NCBI GenBank assembly: GCA_963277665.1
Contig: CAUJRU010000136.1
Location: 620,001 to 684,000, forward strand
Source: Viscum album
Taxonomy: Eukaryota > Streptophyta > Magnoliopsida > Santalales > Viscaceae
Reading direction: 5' to 3'
DNA length: 64,000 nt
A program made the translations under genes and the position numbers. Below the pieces are notes generated by a model. That model had not been told where the DNA came from. It worked only from the letters and a program-made list of their open reading frames with translations, and ran no database searches. The stretch's first letter is position 1. Each line of letters begins with the position of its first letter. This document shows, piece by piece, positions 57,942 to 64,000 of the stretch.

Positions 57942-58127
57942 TTTCTGGGAGTTCTTTTGCCTGACTATGCAGCACGTGCCCATAGGTGGCCTTGCATAAA
58001 CAGTCCACATAACAGACTTGTCAGCCGAAAGATGCTATTTATTTAACCATGCAGCCAATACCCTTAGGTGCCCCTTCATATTTCAACCCCCTAACGAGTT
58101 TTGTTAAATAATAGTAACTTCATTCTT
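57942..58127 (+). repeat. 185-bp direct duplication, second copy
   Basis: See the first copy at 57444-57629. Differences cluster in the last third. Confidence 0.85.
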
Positions 58128-58499
58128 AGAAACTACTTCTTCTAATGCCTTTTAGCTCTTTTTCATATCATTCCTCAGATTCAAATATTCTTAAGCCATA
58201 GTTTACATATTTTCCCTCATACTTGAGTATGGTAGTATGTTTTCAGATGAACTTTCAAGGAATTGTGTCAATTCTAATCCATTTCGGTCAAAGTTATTTT
58301 GACCTTAAACATTAGCCCCTTTATGTCCGGAATGCATGACTTTAAACTGCCCACAAAAGACAAAGGAACTCTGAATAAAAGTCAAGTTCCAGCACACTTG
58401 CGCACTGCCTTCTGTGCCCTGAAGACTTGCGCACCCCCTTTTCCTTTGGATGGATTCAATTTCCTCAGAGTCAAATCCTCATTTCTTTCTAGATCCAAC

Positions 58500-58515
58500 T
58501 CTGAGGGGGGACTTT
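58500..58515 (+). other. Polypurine tract of element E
   Basis: The purine run TGAGGGGGGA ends 5 bases (CTTTT) before the TGTTG of the 3' LTR. Confidence 0.75.
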
Positions 58516-60897
58516 TGTTGACGCTCCTTTCGTCACAGAATCTAAAGATCGGAAAAGGGGAATATCTGAGCATAAAGTGATTCATCCTTTGAAGAAACAT
58601 AAAAAATCGACAAAGGGGTGAACAAGGAGAACATTTCCCATAGGCCGCGCAAGTTCCCTCATGGTCTCGCAAGTACACTTGCGCGCCGCCTAGTGGTCGT
58701 GCAAGTACTTGTGCGCTGCCTAGTGGTCGTGCAAGTCTACTTGCGCGACACCTTATGGTCGTGCAAGTGACTTGCGCGACCTAAGTGATAACCGCTCAGT
58801 AACCGCCCAGGGCCTTCTTTTGCCTATAAATAGACCCTGTGGGCCCCCCATTACAGAGGATTTTTTTCCAGAAACTCGGATTAAAGCTCCCGACGCCCAA
58901 GTCTCTTCTCAAAGCTTCCGGAACACTTCTAAGGTAATTTCTTACCTAGAACGGAAGATCTAAAGAGAAGAAGGAAGGCCTAAGTGTTGAAACTTATCAA
59001 ACACTTGCGCGCCGACTTAATTCCTTCAATATAACTTGCGCGTCCCTTCTCTGGAAAAACCTCAAGAGGATTGTAAAGGGTTTTCTAAAGAGTCGCTCAA
59101 GCATTTCAATGCTGGTTGAAAATCGCGCAAGTACACCATATGTCGTGCAAGTATACTTGCGCGACCACTACTTGCGCGCCGCCTCAGGACTTGCGTGCCT
59201 TTCAAGACTTGCGCGCCCCTATCTTTTTGGGTGCCCATCTTGCCCATTTTACCCCTCTTAAGCCATTTCACCTTTCCTATTCAAGATTCAGTCTTCAAGA
59301 CACTCTTCAAAACCATTTATGGCATGAATTCTTGATTTGACTTTCTTATCTGAAAGGAATTCTGTGAAATCTCTCTCAAAGTCTAGTGGTTTAAATATCC
59401 TTATGTCACTAAAATACGGGGAGTTCATTCATTCACCCTCATCCTTTAAGATGAGAAAATCCTAACTTGGGTCTCCTTTTCAGGAATAATCCCCAGTTAT
59501 AAAACCTTTGATCTGGGCATCTTCCTCAGGAGTAAGCCCCAATCAAGTCCTCTAATCTTGGGCATCTTTCTTAAGAATAAGCCTCAACCTCAAATATGGG
59601 CATCCTCTTCAGGAGTAAGCCCCAAACCTTAATCCCTAACCTGGGTCTCCTTTTCAGGAATAAGACTCAGTCATAACCTTGGGCTTCCTTTTCAGGAGTA
59701 AGCCCCAAGTCCCTTAACCTGGGTCTCCTTTTCAGGAATAAGACTCAGTCATAACCTTGGGCTTCCTTTTCAGGAGTAAGCCCCAAGTCCCTTAACCTGG
59801 GTCTCCTTTTCAGGAATAAGACTCAGTCATAACCTTGGGCTTCCTTTTCAGGAATAAGCCCCAAGTCCCCTTAAACTTCTCTTAACCAGTTATAATTTAC
59901 CTTTGATTTGGGTTTCCTTTTCAGGAGTAAAACCCAATCATAAGTCCCCTCCTAACTTGGGCATCCTCCTTAGGAGTAAGCCCCAAGATTAGAGTATTCA
60001 AATCTCCATGAAGCACATATAACTTTGTGGACCCTGTTCATGGATTTTCTCCCTAAAAGTAAATCCTAAACCTTCATCTATCTGGGCAGTCATCCATACA
60101 TAAGCCCCAAACAAATTCTTATGATTGCATCTTTCATGGAACAATTGTCTAAATTTTACCAATACCTCTTGTTTCTCACACCGAGCATGACTCACGCGAG
60201 CTTAGAGTGTAAAAGTAATTATGACATTCATCTTTGAGCCATCAATCATAAACATCATACCCCATTCATCGAACTACGTGGGTTCTGATTCCTTTTCCAA
60301 AACAAAGGATACGTAGGTAGCCCATTTATGGGTTCGATCCCAACATTGAAACAATCTATGTCCTTCTGAATGAAGATAAACTTCAAGTGCCCCACTGAGT
60401 GGCTTTAAAACCAGCCTGGTCATCATAATGACCAAGATACTTTTATATAAATGTTTTGAAGGATACCATTAACCAAGAATCTCTAAACAGATATGGATGA
60501 TTCTCTATTGATGAAGAACCTCGAATACATATAAAATATTCTCTAAATTTCTTGCATATTTAATCATTGATTGTTAAAACTAAAGGAAAGCTCATTTTAT
60601 ACTTGGTAATATAATAAGGATTCACGAACATAACTTAAATCTATAAAGAGAGTCCCGGAGTAGACAATAATTCCCCTCAAAAAGGTGTGATGAGTCCGAC
60701 CTCCCATCCTCTCGACCAATGCAAATTCCTAAGCCTCATCAGTCCACAAGCTAATGAGCGCCTGCCTTTGGAAAGTAGGTCCAAACGGATGTGGAATCAT
60801 TGGATGTTTCCGGTTCTACGAACAAACCCGCTAGAAACCGATCGGAACGTTTGAATCTCCTGTCCAGGAGGTCATCCCCGTAATCCGTGAGAAAACA
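58516..60897 (+). repeat. 3' LTR of element E (2382 bp)
   Basis: Same length as the 5' LTR, with a constant offset of 15922 at every landmark checked (start, TATA, tandem repeats), so there is no net indel. The GCACC target duplication follows at 60898-60902. Confidence 0.95.
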
Positions 60898-63800
60898 GCA
60901 CCCTATTAGAGTATCTATGTATGATGTTTTCTAGGAGAACCCAATTTGGAAACCAAAATTTATGCTTACCACTAAGTGAGTTATTGTGATAACATGTAAT
61001 GATTATTTCAAAGGTCACCTTAATACTTGAATCAATTACATGATTTGGATAGTGTTGATGTCAAAATAGTAGTTAAACACATGAGGGGATGACATATATT
61101 TTTAATGATGGGTAAAGTTTTTTTCTAATATAGGTTTTTATTATTAATATTATTATATTTAAATTTGGTGGATCTTGGAACTATATATATGATTCAATAT
61201 TTAAGGCGTTACCTCCGTACGATCCAGTGTGGCATAATATTGATAGGTTTCAGGGATGGCCACACTAGAAATCTAGGTTACATAATGATGAAAGTTTCAT
61301 GTTATTTCATATATTGGAAATAAATATGATTTAACTTGGTACTCATAGGAGTGAAACCTTAAGATATGGTGGTGGTTCTTCCCATGAAAGGAGATACTAT
61401 TTTTGATTCATAAGATTTTGTGGGTTACAGTATGAGGATGGGATATATTCATAGTGATTTTTAGGATCATGATAGTAAAAAAGAAGATATTTTGGTACGG
61501 TATTTTTTAGATTACAACCGTATTATCCATATATGGTTTTCAAATATGTAATTCAAGTGATTTGGTCTATTAGATGTAGCGATTTTCTACAACATGGTAT
61601 TCCTTTGGATGCCATTGATCTGATGGTTTTATCTGATATGAAGGGTTTCATAGGTCACACCCTAGAATCCAACAATAGAAAATTGTATAAATTAATATGT
61701 ATATGAAACTATATCATATTTTCGATTTTTTACATGAATTCATATTCATGAGATTACAGGGATGTGTTTATGTCTCCTAGGAAAAGTTCCCTTCTAAAAA
61801 ATATTTTACATTGGATTATGTTTGTTTGGTCAATATAAGGTGTTGTGTTACAACCTTGGAATTGAAAAGGATAAATTTAGTTATCCTATATATATCTTAT
61901 TCCCCTGATCATTTTATTTATTTATTTTATAATTTATTATGTATGTGTTGGATTTTTTTGTAGTGTCGTACTTTGTTTTACTCACACCCTGGTCAGGTAG
62001 CCATATAACTTTGGCACCCATGCCGCTTTCACAAATAATAGGTCCAGTATGGGTAGAGTCCCAATATTGGGTAATTTAGTTATATAATCTTGTATGGTTC
62101 TGAAGATAGATATTTTATTTCTTAAGGATATAGTAGAGCCCCATATATTTTATTCATGTGGTTTAATTTTCTGTGGAATAACCATAGTCAGTGGCTAGTT
62201 AATGTATGATTGAATGAGTATGGGTTTATATGAATTTTTTTTACACATTATATTTGATATATAATATGTTATTATTTTTTAATATGTCTAATATGTGGTT
62301 TAGTATGATGATTTATTAAATATTTATTTTATACTACTGTTTTTACTCTGATATGATGTTATTTTATCACCAATGTACAACCATAGAACCCTACTAATAC
62401 TCTAAAATCTATGGTGTGTTGGGATTTATTAATATGGCCTTGTAGAAACCCATATATAGTGAATCATTAGGTTCAAATATGATGGGGACTATATAGTGAG
62501 ATACTCAACATCTTTTTAAATACTAGCCATTACAGATCCAAGGTCACAATGTATGTTTTATGAATTATACAACGACTAGTCAATGTTTTTAGGAATGTTT
62601 TATTTCTATAGAATAATTTCTATGAGAAATGGATTAACAAATATATTTTCTAAAAATATCATCCATCATGTTTAATAGGGATAAATGAATCATCTGTGGT
62701 CCAATCTAGTCCACCACTCATATGAAGGGTCATTATTAACACCTTGTCTTTTTGTTCGTACATCACAGCTCACAAAATTGATTTCCATCCTTATCCCCTA
62801 TTATTAAACCATTATTAATTATTAAAATATATGTTTTTAACGTTATTATTAAACATACAAAAGGACCTATATAATTAAAAAATAATCATTTTATTATTAA
62901 TCTCATGGATTTATAGAATCACTAGAAAATTTGAGGGCTGATGATGAAAAAATGATTAATATATATATATATATAACCATAATTTTATATAATCTAAAAT
63001 AAGCCTGAAAAATCTGTACATCGATCATCAAAAGTAAATTAATGTCTGAATAAGATAAAATCATATATATTGAAAAATATATAACAATTCAAAATTACAG
63101 AATAAATTATATATTGAAGGAGAGATGCCAAAATAAAAGAAAATTTTACATTAAGAGGAAAAAATCCAAAATCAGATCAATATTACTGATTTGGTATATG
63201 ATTAATTGAAAATTCCTAACATAAATAGGGTTAATTTTTTTGTGGATGACGAACTTTTCTCGTCATTACTAGGATTCACTAGGGATTTTTTTTGTGATTC
63301 CCTTGATAATACTTTTTTCTGGCCAATGATTCAACCATCCAAGGATCCTATTAAAACAGATGTATATATTTATAAACATTGGTATTCATATGAGAGGATA
63401 ATATATTGAGTGAATATTTGTCAATTATTGATTGGACATTTATTTTCTAATTTAAAAATAATTTTTTTCAACCTTTAAATTTTACCACAGTTCACTAGTA
63501 CCCGATGTGAATAGATATTTTTTTTTCGTTATGAAGAAAATATGTTTTAATAAAATGTGATCTTAAAATCACCATAGAGGACATTTATTATAAGATTGAA
63601 AATTAATTCCAAAAATTCATTTTTAATTATAATATATTTTTATTTTATGTTATTTACTCAATATTGGGGTTCCTACAACACCCAATATCCCTATGAACAC
63701 CCAAAATTATATCAAGAAAATATCTTATTATGATAATATTTTAAAAACACATAAAAACACATTAAATATATTCTACTCACCTAATATTAACTTCACTAGT

Positions 63801-64000
63801 GTAAAATATAAACATAAACAAGTTGGATAGTTCTCTGAGGTTTCACATGGTTCTAATTCTACCACAAGCTCTCTAAAATATTCTCATACTACCAATTAAT
63901 TCAAACTTGTGGAATATATCTTTAATGTACTTCTATTTTTAATCCTCAATAACCACGAGATAATAATAATTAGTGGATGCATCTATTGTGTAAAACAACC
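60898..64000. other. Right flank of element E, no recognisable gene
   Basis: GCACC at 60898-60902 is the right target-site copy of element E. The remaining 3.1 kb is AT-rich. The longest open stretch (63206-63409, plus) has no domain wording. The sequence should be continuous with 42174-42593 once element E is removed. No LTR pair, tRNA or repeat array is visible. Confidence 0.6.

Larger units (their letters stand above)
55448..58499 (+). other. 3' non-coding region of element E
   Basis: About 3 kb between pol and the polypurine tract without credible ORFs. It contains the TTAAACTG minisatellite, pieces resembling the LTR (CTCTTGTTTCTCACACCG with GACTCACGTGAGCTTAGAG at about 56424-56465, also at 44241-44285), ACTACGT/ACGTAG elements and a 185-bp duplication. 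A long repeat-bearing 3' region is usual in the Tat lineage. Confidence 0.85.
42594..60897 (+). mobile_element. Element E: near-complete Tat-lineage Ty3/gypsy retrotransposon, 18.3 kb
   Basis: Two LTRs of exactly 2382 bp (42594-44975 and 58516-60897) are flanked by perfect GCACC target duplications (42589-42593 and 60898-60902). Internal order: tRNA-Trp primer site, ORF1 of unknown function, gag, protease, RT, degenerate RNase H, archaeal-type RNase H, integrase, 3-kb non-coding region with minisatellite, polypurine tract. The second, archaeal-type RNase H between RNase H and integrase, the extra ORF before gag and the repeat-bearing 3' region are the known marks of the Tat lineage (Tat/Ogre/Retand group). 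By eye about 40 substitutions and no net indels separate the LTRs, roughly 2%, so this is the youngest insertion here. Confidence 0.96.

Noticed and set aside
1..64000. A host gene or a wholly new genetic system
   Set aside because: All long coding frames belong to Ty3/gypsy elements; remaining intervals show no codon structure, RNA gene fold or repeat system beyond those listed. The novelty here lies in element details.

Overview
This 64-kb window looks like intergenic DNA from a large-genome seed plant. It is AT-rich and filled with LTR retrotransposons of the Ty3/gypsy superfamily, and I find no convincing host gene, rRNA or tRNA gene. The plant assignment rests on plant-type element lineages (Tekay/Del-like chromovirus and Tat), primer sites matching plant initiator tRNA-Met and tRNA-Trp, and nested insertions. 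The species cannot be named from the sequence.

Layout. (1) Positions 1-5986 hold the 5' half of a decayed minus-strand Ty3/gypsy element (element 1): RT, protease and gag remnants, then its 5' LTR starting near 3599. (2) At 5987-16332 a plus-strand, Tekay/Del-like chromovirus (element A, 10.3 kb) is inserted in that LTR. It has a TAGGC target-site duplication, 2.65-kb LTRs and a gag-pol broken by stops and frameshifts. The outer LTR resumes at 16338 and fades near 16.6 kb. (3) About 16.6-20.45 kb is AT-rich with no recognisable gene. (4) At about 20453-29722 lies an old minus-strand Ty3/gypsy element (element C) with strongly diverged 2.3-kb LTRs. (5) 29723-32998 is AT-rich with nothing recognisable. 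(6) 32999-42173 is an old plus-strand Ty3/gypsy element (element D) with 2.02-kb LTRs and a nearly preserved target-site duplication. (7) 42594-60897 is an 18.3-kb plus-strand Tat-lineage element (element E). It is the youngest and best preserved: GCACC duplication, two LTRs of exactly 2382 bp differing by roughly 2%, and a tRNA-Trp primer site. One reading frame covers ORF1, gag, protease, RT, a degenerate RNase H, an archaeal-type RNase H and integrase, interrupted by only three in-frame stops. A 3-kb 3' non-coding region carrying a minisatellite follows. (8) 60898-64000 is the other side of the element E insertion site, with no recognisable gene.

How the parts work together. In each element the LTR supplies promoter and RNA ends, a tRNA primes reverse transcription at the PBS, gag forms the particle, protease/RT/RNase H/integrase make and insert the cDNA, and the polypurine tract primes plus-strand synthesis. 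Only element E looks recently mobile. The most unusual signals are a small coiled-coil-like ORF in the LTR of element A, the ACTTGCGCG palindrome arrays around the promoter of element E, the single-frame organisation of element E, and its TTAAACTG minisatellite.
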